Shown here: positions 15,901 to 22,837 of the stretch, one piece after another
How the letters are laid out: each line of letters starts with the position of its first letter
Position numbering within the stretch: the stretch's first letter is position 1
Source: Akkermansia sp.
GTDB lineage: Bacteria; Verrucomicrobiota; Verrucomicrobiia; Verrucomicrobiales; Akkermansiaceae
Assembly (NCBI GenBank): GCA_024405455.1
Contig: JAKSOT010000006.1
Span: 1 to 46,799 of the forward strand
Length of the DNA stretch: 46,799 nucleotides
Direction: 5' to 3'
Program-made: the position numbers and the translations under genes
Notes under the pieces: model-generated
What the model was told of the DNA's origin: nothing
Seen by the model: the letters and a program-made list of their open reading frames with translations, nothing else
Databases searched by the model: none

Positions 15901-17322
15901 AACCGCATGGACACCAAGTGGGTGGCCGTAACGGATGATTCCGGCACCGGGCTCATGGTGGCCGCATCCACCGAGGAAACCCTCAACTTCTCCGCCCTGC
16001 CCTGCACCGCACAGGCCCTCTTCGCCGCCGCCCACCCGGAGGAGGTCCAGCAGGCCGACGCCACCATCCTCAGCATCGACAAGGTCACCCTCGGCCTCGG
16101 CGGCGCCGCCTGCGGCCCCCGCCCCATCGACCGCGACATCCCGCTCACCAAGCCCACCACCTTCGTGTTCTCCCTGCGCCCCGTCATACCGGACCAGGAC
16201 CTCTGCGCCGTGGGACGCGAGGTGATGCCGCTCACCGGCGCCGTCACCCTCACGCGCGACAGCATGGGCTATGTACACGCCGCCTGCGGCACGCGCGACG
16301 CCAAGATCACCCTCACCCTGCCGGACGGCTCCGAGCACGTGTACGACGGCCCGTTCCTCCAGCGCGAGGAAGGCATCGTCATCGCCATGGCCAGCAGCGA
16401 GGGCTGCATGGACGCCGCCCGCACCTTCCAGCACATGGATGCCTGGAAGCCCGCCAACCTCATGCGCATCCAGTCCTGCTCCAGCAGCAGCGGCCCCGCC
16501 GAATCCCCCTGGAACCTCATCGATGGACGACGCGACACCATCTGGCACTCCTACTGGCACGAGCCCGCGGCCGAGTACCCGCACAACGTGGTGGTGGACC
16601 TCGGCGTCACCTCCGAGCTGCGCGGCTTCTCCGTCACACCGCGCCAGGGCAGAGCCTCCTCACGCGTGCGCAGGCTCGCCTTCTACCTCTCCGATTCCCC
16701 CGACAAGTGGGGCGACTCCCCCGACTGCGAGATGACCATGGAGGACAGCGACAACGAGCAGCGCGTGCTCCTGCCGGACCTCAAGTCCGCTCGCTACGTC
16801 AAGATGGTCTGCCTGGAACCCATGGTCAAGGGTGAGCCCTTCGCCTCCGTGGCAGAGCTGGTGCCCATCATCACCCGCGTGGAGGGTGACTACCCGCCGC
16901 ACGCCTTCTACGCAGTGGTGTACGCCAGTTCCGAACGCGAGGAGGGCGGCGCCGCACGCAATGTGCTGGACGGCAACCCCGACACCGTGTGGCACACCAT
17001 GGTGGGCGTCACCGTGGCCAGCTTCCCGCACGAGTTGCGCCTGGACCTGGGCGCCCAGCGCAAGCTCAAGGGCATGCGCTACCGCGGCGGCGCACGCCCC
17101 CGCGGCCGCGTGAAGGACTATGAGGTCTACGTGAGCAACGACGGCAAGAACTGGGGCGACCCCGTGGCCCGCGGCTCGTTCTCCGACAACGCGGAGGACC
17201 AGCAGGCCCTGTTCTTCACTCCCACCTCTGCGCGCTACATGCGCTTTGTAGCGCTCTCCGCGCACGATGGCGGGGATTCAGCCGTGGTGTCGGAGATTGA
17301 CGCAATCCTCGATGAAAACTGA
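12901..17322 (+). CDS. Secreted GH2 beta-galactosidase with two C-terminal CBM32/F5-8C-like modules
   Basis: This 1473-residue enzyme should release terminal beta-galactose from glycans outside the cytoplasm. After a weak signal-like N-terminus (about 20 residues), the LacZ-type domains follow: sugar-binding jelly roll (about 70-260), Ig-like domain, TIM barrel from about 380, then the beta-galactosidase small-chain domain (about 870-1150). The catalytic acid/base is Glu501 in SYGNEAG and the nucleophile Glu562 in ISEYAH. Two discoidin-like modules occupy about 1184-1325 and 1335-1473 (DGRRDTIWHSYWH and DGNPDTVWHTMVG segments), typical of mucin- or glycan-binding CBM32. It is much longer than LacZ because of these. 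Neighbours on both sides have their own promoters. Confidence 0.94.
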   Translation: MNWLKHVSATMMMMGAFAAGQQNAPYEPNPDWENPQNLSQGRESARAFFVPFANKDEAMKGGRADSSLVHSLNGNWKFHWAPSPQERPADFFKPEFNVNDWKDIDVPSNWQMRGYGTPIYSNQRYTCIRDWPRVMTPPRNGDEQAYTTPKTEPNAVGSYRRDFEIPADWDGRQVFIRFDGVDSFFYLFVNGQKVGFSKDSRTAAVFDITKYIHPGTNVLAAEVYRYSDGTYLECQDMWRLSGIFRDVYLYSTPPVFIRDFFIHTDFAEKDGNTDFTKASLRIEMGVANRSQADAACTVEGALVNAAGKTVATLKTDTLHPAQNSEDNAIFSTEVSKPALWSAEKPNLYTLLLTLKDAQGKVTETISRKVGFRKVELRDGRFLVNGMPVKLKGVNRHESQHANGHAVTREECRTELLLMKRGNINHIRNSHYPQPDFFYEMCDELGIYVCDEANIESHGYYYGDDSLSHPAEWRAQHVWRNQNMVEQSKNHACVVMWSYGNEAGPGDNFAAVRDWIKSRDTSRPTQYERNNDLADLHSNQYPSVNWTKEVASRPIRKPWYISEYAHILCNSMGNLKDYWDNINTSDSIIGGGIWEWIHQSYDQEVTLPDGRTVVRQSYGGDHGEYPNDGIFCIKGVIYSDRTPTPLYDEIRKAQQNVEMHLADIPEGAREVTVDITNRNCFTNTNEYDAEWMLLKEGKEEVARGSFTADIAPLQAGKLAIPVQKLGAGKFSADARYFISVSFKLKHDTAWAPKGYVVATEQLALPEEFTKFSTKAHLLGLDKEAKINVRNENNRLIVIGSNFSVTIDKATGGLRDYIVNGHQLLGSKPTLLLNAFRAPLANDKWAMNQWLNNGFRNLSHTSTPLVVERMPGGIVRVSCDIISQGIRKESLDSRDYDNGKFTVKDQGPVMEREFRFTTQMVYTIMPNGYICVQAGIVPSVQNVVLPKLGYQLTLPKQYSNVKWYGRGPGENYPDRKSGSDIGIWERSVADMVEKYPFPMEMGNRMDTKWVAVTDDSGTGLMVAASTEETLNFSALPCTAQALFAAAHPEEVQQADATILSIDKVTLGLGGAACGPRPIDRDIPLTKPTTFVFSLRPVIPDQDLCAVGREVMPLTGAVTLTRDSMGYVHAACGTRDAKITLTLPDGSEHVYDGPFLQREEGIVIAMASSEGCMDAARTFQHMDAWKPANLMRIQSCSSSSGPAESPWNLIDGRRDTIWHSYWHEPAAEYPHNVVVDLGVTSELRGFSVTPRQGRASSRVRRLAFYLSDSPDKWGDSPDCEMTMEDSDNEQRVLLPDLKSARYVKMVCLEPMVKGEPFASVAELVPIITRVEGDYPPHAFYAVVYASSEREEGGAARNVLDGNPDTVWHTMVGVTVASFPHELRLDLGAQRKLKGMRYRGGARPRGRVKDYEVYVSNDGKNWGDPVARGSFSDNAEDQQALFFTPTSARYMRFVALSAHDGGDSAVVSEIDAILDEN

Positions 17323-17331
17323 CATCCGCGC

Positions 17332-17360
17332 TTGACTTTACAAGCCGCGCGCGGTATCAA
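17332..17360 (+). promoter_or_regulatory. Promoter of ndk
   Basis: TTGACT and TATCAA have a 17-bp spacer. The ATG at 17388 lies 27 nt after the -10 box. Confidence 0.6.
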
Positions 17361-17387
17361 TGTGGCATCACATCACCATTCAACATT

Positions 17388-17837
17388 ATGAACACCGACG
17401 AAAATACGCTTATTCTCTTCAAGCCGGACTGCGTGCGCAAGAACCTCTCCGGCATCATCCTGCAGCGCCTGCTGGCGGAGGGTTTCCGCCTGCGCGGCAT
17501 GAAGATGATCCAGCTTGACGACGCCATCCTGCGCGAGCACTACGCGCACATCATCGACCTGGTGATTGAGGGCGAGCCCCTGTTCCCCAAGCTCTCCGCG
17601 TTCATGCAGACCAGCCCGGTGGTGGCCCTGGTGCTCTCCGGCCCCGGCGTCATCACCCGCGTGCGCACCATCCTGGGACCCACCAATTCCCAGAAGGCAG
17701 ACAAGGGCACCATCCGCGGCGACTTCGGCACCAACAGCATGTACAACATCTGCCACGCCTCCGATTCCCCGGAAAGCGCCGCGGCGGAAATCAAGCGCTT
17801 CTTCAAGCCGGAGGAAATCTTCGACAACGTGGACTGA
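17388..17837 (+). CDS. ndk: Nucleoside-diphosphate kinase
   Basis: Ndk equilibrates nucleoside triphosphate pools by a phosphohistidine intermediate. The 149-residue sequence has FKPDCVRKN at the nucleotide-binding N-terminus, GPGVITRVRTILGPTNS, RGDFG, and the active-site histidine His123 in NICHASDSPESA (usually N-x-x-HGSDS). The gene is monocistronic, with its own promoter and a strong terminator at 17861-17896. Confidence 0.95.
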   Translation: MNTDENTLILFKPDCVRKNLSGIILQRLLAEGFRLRGMKMIQLDDAILREHYAHIIDLVIEGEPLFPKLSAFMQTSPVVALVLSGPGVITRVRTILGPTNSQKADKGTIRGDFGTNSMYNICHASDSPESAAAEIKRFFKPEEIFDNVD

Positions 17838-17860
17838 TTCCCGCACCCGCATCCTTGACA

Positions 17861-17896
17861 GGGGCGCATCCGGCGGCATGCCGGGTGCGCCCCTTT
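17861..17896 (+). terminator. Rho-independent terminator of ndk
   Basis: The long stem GGGGCGCA-CCGGC/GCCGG-TGCGCCCC is followed by TTTG. Confidence 0.8.
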
Positions 17897-17945
17897 GTGT
17901 GTACGCCGCGGCGCTTGACAGCGCGGGCGCTCGGCGTATTAAGGC

Positions 17946-18566
17946 TCAACCGTGCGGGTAGGGTACGGATGGTCCATACTCGTTCGGGCCCGGCTGCGAG
18001 CTCTTGAAGAACAGCAAAAACAGGCCGCCGCATAATATGAACCACCCGCTTTTCCCGCAGTCGTGCATGCGCCGGACCATGACCGCCAGCCCAATCAGTA
18101 GTGATAGCACCAACGGAAGCAACAACGCCTGGCTAACATCGTCCGCTAAATCATTATGAAGCTCGCCCAACGAAAGAGCCAATGAAACAATCCCCACGAC
18201 CACCAACAGGGAGAATACGAGATAGCACCAGAATTCCCGCCGCGTGGCACGCCCCTTTCCGGAGAAAAAACGCTTCATCGAGTAGCGCACGTTGCCCCAC
18301 GGGCTTTCCGTGCCCGGATGCAGCGGCCCGCAACAGTGCGGGCAGACCGCCGGTACCTCCGTTCCCTGCAGCAGCTCTCCGCAGTGCGGGCAAGAACCCA
18401 GGTCACCCGGCTGCTTGATGAATAGCTGCCGCTGCCAGCAGATGGATTCATCCGATATAATCTTCGTGTCCTCGTCGATGATGCCCTGCGCCGCCAGACA
18501 CCGCATTCCCGTCGCAGAGAATGGGCCCTTGATTTGGTTGTTTTTGGCAAGATAGTAGTATTCCAT
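17946..18566 (-). CDS. GYF-like (DUF4339) plus zinc-ribbon plus DUF805 membrane protein
   Basis: The 206-residue product combines three parts. Residues 1-50 (MEYYYLAKNNQIKGPFS with a later W) match the GYF_2/DUF4339 domain, a predicted peptide-binding fold. Residues about 57-85 form a zinc-ribbon with two paired-cysteine knuckles (CPHC, CPHCC). The C-terminal part (about 95-200) is DUF805: RATRREFW, several membrane helices and VRRMHDCGKSGWF, as in YhaH-type inner-membrane proteins. ATG 18566 is preceded by AAGGAG at 10 nt, one of the few clear Shine-Dalgarno sequences here, and starts exactly at the GYF domain. Function unknown. Confidence 0.85.
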   Translation of the reverse strand: MEYYYLAKNNQIKGPFSATGMRCLAAQGIIDEDTKIISDESICWQRQLFIKQPGDLGSCPHCGELLQGTEVPAVCPHCCGPLHPGTESPWGNVRYSMKRFFSGKGRATRREFWCYLVFSLLVVVGIVSLALSLGELHNDLADDVSQALLLPLVLSLLIGLAVMVRRMHDCGKSGWFILCGGLFLLFFKSSQPGPNEYGPSVPYPHG

Positions 18567-18594
18567 GATAATCGTACTCCTTTCAACGGTAGAT

Positions 18595-18622
18595 TGTATA
18601 CTAATTCGGTATGCCCTTGCAA
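18595..18622 (-). promoter_or_regulatory. Promoter of the GYF/DUF805 gene
   Basis: On the minus strand TTGCAA and TATACA have a 16-bp spacer. The AAGGAG ribosome-binding site at 18577-18582 lies in the leader. Confidence 0.65.
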
Positions 18623-18694
18623 GCACATTTTTCAACTGCCCACCGCCTCGCAGGGTGACAACTGCACCCAACAGGTTGAGCACGCGCGCGCAGC

Positions 18695-18722
18695 TTGACA
18701 GAATCCGCCGCGCGCGTATACT
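18695..18722 (+). promoter_or_regulatory. Promoter of the DUF2156 gene, leaderless
   Basis: TTGACA and TATACT are close to consensus with a 16-bp spacer. The ATG at 18732 is 9 nt after the -10 box. Confidence 0.75.
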
Positions 18723-18731
18723 CTCTGCCAG

Positions 18732-19622
18732 ATGGAAACACCCCTGCCGCTAGCGCCGCCAAGCCTGGACGATGCCCCGCGCATCCGCTCCATCGTGGCC
18801 GCGTGCGGCGGCATGGGAAACGACCTTGCATTCGCGTCCATGTTCCTCCTGCAGGCCAAGTACCACACGGAGGCGGCGGTGGTGGACGGCGTGCTCTACC
18901 GCCGGTACAGCGGCAACTCCCGCTTGAACGGCTACGCCTACCCCCTCGGCACGGGCGACCCCTCCCCTGCCCTGCAGCGCATTGAGGAAGACGCCGCCGC
19001 TCGCGGTGAAGAGCTGCGCTTCTGCCTGCTCACCGAGGAACAGGCCGCCGACCTGCAACGCCGCTTCCCGGGACGCTTCCGCGCGGAGGCCAAGCGCGGA
19101 GACGCCGACTACCTCTACCTGCGCACCAACATGGCGGAGCTGCCCGGAAGCGAATTCCACAAGAAACGCAACCACATCGCCAAGTTCACGCGCCTCCACC
19201 CCAACTGGGTGTTCAAGCCGCTGGACGACGCCACCGCGGACGACGCACGCGGCATCGCCAAGGCCTGGCTGGACGCCGGGGAAGGTTCCCCCGCCCTGCA
19301 GCACGAGTTCCGCGGCATCTGCCACGCGCTCGACCTCCGCGAGCCCCTGCACCTCACCGGAGGCGTGCTCTATGTGGACGCCGCACCCGTCGGCATGGCC
19401 GTCGTCTCACACATCACGCCGCACGTGGCCGACATCCACTACGAAAAGTGCCTGCCCGACTGGCGCGACGCCTACACCCTCGTCAACCGCGAGACCGCGC
19501 GCAGCCTCAACACCACCTACATCAACCGAGAGGAGGACCTGGACCAGCCCGGCCTCCGCAAGGCCAAGGAATCCTACCACCCCGCCCTCCTGCTCCCCAA
19601 AATCTCCCTCCTGCCATGCTGA
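18732..19622 (+). CDS. DUF2156 GNAT-like protein (phosphatidylglycerol lysyltransferase C-terminal-like)
   Basis: The 296-residue protein matches the soluble DUF2156 family, which shares its double-GNAT fold with the catalytic part of MprF lysyltransferases; the soluble members lack the membrane flippase and have no settled substrate. Visible family features are RTNMAELPGSEFHKKRNHIAKF in the middle, GGVLYVDAAPVGMAVVS, HYEKCLPDWRDAYTLVN, and the C-terminal YINREEDLDQPGLRKAKESYHP. The promoter at 18695-18722 gives an almost leaderless mRNA. The stop codon overlaps the start of the YkgJ-like gene by 7 bases, so the two are coupled. Confidence 0.85.
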   Translation: METPLPLAPPSLDDAPRIRSIVAACGGMGNDLAFASMFLLQAKYHTEAAVVDGVLYRRYSGNSRLNGYAYPLGTGDPSPALQRIEEDAAARGEELRFCLLTEEQAADLQRRFPGRFRAEAKRGDADYLYLRTNMAELPGSEFHKKRNHIAKFTRLHPNWVFKPLDDATADDARGIAKAWLDAGEGSPALQHEFRGICHALDLREPLHLTGGVLYVDAAPVGMAVVSHITPHVADIHYEKCLPDWRDAYTLVNRETARSLNTTYINREEDLDQPGLRKAKESYHPALLLPKISLLPC

Positions 19623-20125
19623 CCCACCTCTTCTCGCCGGATGCCTGCGCCCACTGCCGCCTCTGCTGCAACTTCCACCGCCGCACCGCCTGGGAAACTC
19701 CCGCACTGGAACCCGAAGCCGTGGATCGCCTGCGCAAGATGAACATTCCCCTCACCAAACACGCCAACGGCGCCGACACCATCGCCCTGCCCTTCCTCTC
19801 CGACGACCCCGAGGAGGTGGCCCTCTGCCCCCTGCTGGATGCCAGCCGCGGCTGCACCCTGCCGCGCGGGGAACGCCCCTTCGAGTGCCGCATCTGGCCC
19901 CTCCGCCTCATGCACGATGCCGACGGCACCCTCCTCATCGGCTGCTACGACGCCTGCCCCGCCCTCACCCCCGCCGTGCGGGAGAGCCTCCACGCCTTCG
20001 CCACCGGAGACCTCCTCCCCCAACTCCTGCAATTCGCCAAAGACAACCCCGCCGCCATCCGACCCCTCGACCCCGCCTACCACATCGTCTGGCGCGCTCT
20101 TTCCAAATCCCCTGTCTCGGCGTAG
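19616..20125 (+). CDS. YkgJ-family cysteine-cluster protein
   Basis: The 169-residue protein has the cysteine spacing of the YkgJ/zinc- or iron-sulfur-binding family (UPF0153): CAHCRLCC near residue 11, CPLLDASRGCTLPRGERPFECRIWP in the middle, and a Cys pair near CYDAC. These residues probably bind a metal or Fe-S cluster; the biochemical role is not established. It begins inside the end of the DUF2156 gene (ATG 19616, upstream stop 19622), so the two proteins are probably made together. Confidence 0.82.
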   Translation: MLTHLFSPDACAHCRLCCNFHRRTAWETPALEPEAVDRLRKMNIPLTKHANGADTIALPFLSDDPEEVALCPLLDASRGCTLPRGERPFECRIWPLRLMHDADGTLLIGCYDACPALTPAVRESLHAFATGDLLPQLLQFAKDNPAAIRPLDPAYHIVWRALSKSPVSA

Positions 20126-20156
20126 CAAGGGCGCGCAGCGCCACGCAAAGACGGAT

Positions 20157-20191
20157 AAATCTGAAATCCGAAATCCCAAATCCCAAATTGC
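20157..20191. repeat. Type B heptamer tract, copy 2
   Basis: Five 7-bp units AAATCTG, AAATCCG, AAATCCC, AAATCCC, AAATTGC lie 31 bp after the YkgJ stop. With copy 3 at 21573 it brackets the KilA-N gene in the same orientation. Confidence 0.8.
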
Positions 20192-20231
20192 CTCACGGCC
20201 AGCATGACTCCGTGGGCTGGGAAATGAAAAC

Positions 20232-20260
20232 TTGACTTGTTATCGGCTCTGCTGCATCAT
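20232..20260 (+). promoter_or_regulatory. Possible promoter of the KilA-N gene, leaderless
   Basis: TTGACT and CATCAT have a 17-bp spacer. The ATG at 20269 is 8 nt after the -10 box. The -10 match is weak. Confidence 0.4.
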
Positions 20261-20268
20261 TCCCGGCA

Positions 20269-21078
20269 ATGGCAACGGCTCAAAAGATAGTTGTAGGGGA
20301 AACGGAGGTCTCCGTTTTACGCATACGTGACGACGACTACATCAGTCTGACCGATATGCTCAAGGCGAAAGACGGCGAGTTCTTCTTCTCAAATTGGCTG
20401 CGAAATCGCAACACCATCGAATTTCTCGGCGTATGGGAGAAGGTCAACAACCCCGCTTTTAATTGTGCCGAATTCGACATAATTAAAAGCAAGGCCGGAC
20501 TGAACAGCTATCGCCTGAGCGCCAAGGAATGGATGCAGCAAACGAATGCCATCGGCATCGTCTCCCGCGCAGGGCGGTACGGCGGCACGTACGCCCACAA
20601 GGACATCGCCTTTGAATTCGCCATGTGGATCAGCCCGGAATTCAAGGTGTATCTCATCCGAGAATTTCAGCGTCTCAAGGAGGAGGAGCAGAAACTCATC
20701 GGCTGGTCAGCCAAGCGAGAACTCTCCAAAATCAACTACAGGATCCACACGGATGCCATCAAGCACAATCTCATTCCCGCCCAGGTTACGCCCCGCCAAG
20801 CCGCGCTTGTCTATGCCGATGAGGCGGATGTGCTCAATGTGGCCTTGTTCGGCATGACCGCCCGCCAATGGAGAGATTCCCACCCCAACGATAAAGGCAA
20901 CATTCGCGATTACGCCTCCATCAATGAGCTCATCTGTCTCTCTAACATGGAAAACCTGAACGCCGTCTTCGTTGAAAGCGGATTGCCCCAACCCGAGCGC
21001 CTGAAAAGATTGAACCAGATAGCCATTCAGCAAATGCGCGTACTCTCTGAAGTCGATACCCGCCAATTGTTGAAATAG
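20269..21078 (+). CDS. KilA-N domain DNA-binding protein
   Basis: The 269-residue protein carries a KilA-N domain at about residues 5-135: ISLTDMLKAKDG, the FSNWLRNRNTIEFLGVWE helix, GLNSYRLSAKEWMQQTNAIGI, and RYGGTYAHKDIAFEFAMWISPEFKVYLIREFQRL, which is highly typical. KilA-N proteins bind DNA and are common in phages and mobile regions. The C-terminal half (about 150-269) resembles the helical extension seen with this domain and has no separate function I can name. It has lower GC than the flanking core genes, is monocistronic, and lies between two type B tracts near a tyrosine recombinase, all consistent with horizontal transfer. Confidence 0.88.
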   Translation: MATAQKIVVGETEVSVLRIRDDDYISLTDMLKAKDGEFFFSNWLRNRNTIEFLGVWEKVNNPAFNCAEFDIIKSKAGLNSYRLSAKEWMQQTNAIGIVSRAGRYGGTYAHKDIAFEFAMWISPEFKVYLIREFQRLKEEEQKLIGWSAKRELSKINYRIHTDAIKHNLIPAQVTPRQAALVYADEADVLNVALFGMTARQWRDSHPNDKGNIRDYASINELICLSNMENLNAVFVESGLPQPERLKRLNQIAIQQMRVLSEVDTRQLLK

Positions 21079-21572
21079 CCGGCGCATCGCTCACCAATCC
21101 GCCTGCTGCCCGAAATCAAGATTCTGTTCTCCGTACGGCATGTGAGAAAAAGAATACCTCCCCATGTGCGCGGTTCCATGAATCAACGGATTCAAGTCCT
21201 AAGCGGGGGAGGTCTGTCTGCCTTGCATTCTACACAACCAACAGCCCTACTCAAGCCTTTTTTCGCGCACAATCACTCCGTGCCAGCACGCGCGAAGCAT
21301 ACCGGATTTTTTACCCAGCTAGGCGTGTGGAATTCACCCGCAAACACCCGGTTTTTGGAAATTTTTGGGCTCTTTGCCCGGTAAAGGAGCGCAATGTAAG
21401 AGAGAGGCGAGATATTTTTGTTCGCGGGGAATAGAGTCGTGCGTGGGGTAGTTCGTGGTGCTGCGTTGCGGCTAACATCGCGCATTGCGCTCGTTGTGCG
21501 GCTGCGTGGCCGCTACGCATTGCCCCGCAAGCGGGGCATGAATAGCCGCGCCCAAAGGGCGCCGAACTTTAT
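21079..21572. other. Gene-less stretch with a small hairpin cluster
   Basis: No gene is supported here. The first 350 bases are of mixed composition with no clear structure. From about 21475 there is a run of short hairpins: GCGC-ATT-GCGC, GCGGC/GCCGC, TGCCCCGC-AA-GCGGGGCA at 21521-21538, and GCGCCC-AAA-GGGCGC at 21548-21562. These resemble the modules of the larger array at 35.6-36.2 kb; TAGCCGCGCC occurs in both, and both have CTAAC followed by CGCG and CTCGTTG. A type B tract follows directly. Confidence 0.55.
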
Positions 21573-21607
21573 AAATCCCAAATCCTACATCCGAAATCCG
21601 AAATTAG
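21573..21607. repeat. Type B heptamer tract, copy 3, overlapping the recombinase stop codon
   Basis: Units are AAATCCC, AAATCCT, ACATCCG, AAATCCG, AAATTAG. The last unit contains the complement of the TAA stop of the leftward recombinase gene. Confidence 0.8.
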
Positions 21608-22605
21608 ACACGGAAATATCGCAGGGCTGACGCTTCGATACCATTCCCCGCATACACGTACCGCGTACGCAGCAGGCTGGAATCGCGGTGTCCCATCTCC
21701 ATCTGCAATGCCGCAAAATTCCTGAAATGCGCTGCATGATACGTGGCAAAGGTGTGCCGGCAGACATCCTGCCGCCAAGGGTGGGCGGTTTCCTTGCTCC
21801 AGCCTGCCGCCTTGCGCAGCGCCCGCCACCGCTGCACCCAGCGGCGCGGGATGTCATGCCGCAGGGCGTCGATGTTCCCGCAGCGCAGCGGCACCACGCG
21901 CCCGCCGCCCGTCTTGCTCGTGGTGGGACGCACCACCACGAGCCGGTTCTGCCAGTCGATGTCGCGTTCGGGATCAATCCGGCTCACCTCCGTGGGGCGG
22001 ATGCCGCAGTAGAGCATCAGGTGCAGCGATAGTTGCATATCCTCATGTTCCGGCAGCTGCGCCGCCGCTTCCAGACGCTCCACTTCCTCAATCGTCAGCG
22101 GCTCTATCGGCTTCTCCACCACCTCCGGCACCTCCACCCGCGACACCGGGTTGGAGTCGCACCAATCATGCTTGATGGCCGAGGAAAACACCCCGCTCAT
22201 GATGGCCCGCGCCTTCCTGTACTGCGCCGCGCTCCCGCCGAACGCCGTTTCCAGATACCGTCGGCAATCCTCCGACGTAACACTCCGCATCCGCCGCTCC
22301 GCCAACCCCGGATTCATCTTCATCATCCGCTTGCAAAGATACCTGAAATCCACAATCGACCGCGCCCTTAAACCTTTCCGCTTCCTATCCTCCAAAGCAA
22401 TTTCCACCGCCTTGGCAAACGTCACCGTGCGTTCCCGCATTCTCAATTGCTCCTCCCCCTGCCTAATGCATGCCCGCGCCCGCTTCACGCGGCCCCGACC
22501 GCACTCCAGCGCCTCCTTGGCCACCAATGCGGCCTCCAGCACGTCTATACCTGTTGTCTTCAGCACCTCCAGTGCTGCCATCTCTTTATCTTCTATCGTA
22601 TTCAT
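21604..22605 (-). CDS. Tyrosine recombinase (phage-type integrase)
   Basis: This 333-residue protein should catalyse site-specific DNA strand exchange. The N-terminal region (about 60-150) is a SAM-like core-binding domain; the catalytic domain follows. Visible residues are Arg203 in GIRPTEVSRI, a basic TSKTGGGRVVPL beta-hairpin with the expected lysine, RHTFAT with the second arginine, the MGHRDSS box, and the nucleophile Tyr316 in RTRYVY. The usual His of the H-x-x-R box is Asp here (DVCR), a tolerated variant. It points away from the methylase gene and marks the accessory island. I could not identify its attachment sites; no tRNA gene is nearby. Confidence 0.9.
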   Translation of the reverse strand: MNTIEDKEMAALEVLKTTGIDVLEAALVAKEALECGRGRVKRARACIRQGEEQLRMRERTVTFAKAVEIALEDRKRKGLRARSIVDFRYLCKRMMKMNPGLAERRMRSVTSEDCRRYLETAFGGSAAQYRKARAIMSGVFSSAIKHDWCDSNPVSRVEVPEVVEKPIEPLTIEEVERLEAAAQLPEHEDMQLSLHLMLYCGIRPTEVSRIDPERDIDWQNRLVVVRPTTSKTGGGRVVPLRCGNIDALRHDIPRRWVQRWRALRKAAGWSKETAHPWRQDVCRHTFATYHAAHFRNFAALQMEMGHRDSSLLRTRYVYAGNGIEASALRYFRV

Positions 22606-22772
22606 GGCTTCCGTATTCGTAATGGGTAGTCAAACAAAATCTTCAAAAAAATTCAATTGCGCATTAGTAAGCCGCCTAAGATTCCCGCATGTGAACAAAC
22701 GATGCTAATGATAGTATTTCGGCTGTACTCCATGTCGCGATAACATTTGAAGAAGGAATGTTTGTAGGAATC

Positions 22773-22797
22773 CAATACGTATTACGAAAGCGTATTG
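22773..22797. promoter_or_regulatory. Inverted repeat between the recombinase and methylase genes
   Basis: CAATACG at 22773-22779 and CGTATTG at 22791-22797 form a 7-bp inverted repeat with an 11-bp centre, 40 bp before the methylase start. It may be an operator for the modification gene. The remainder of the 232-bp divergent gap is AT-rich without a clear promoter. Confidence 0.45.
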
Positions 22798-22837
22798 TTT
22801 GTGTATGGGGATTTCTCACTCGCCCCACATTCGCAAT

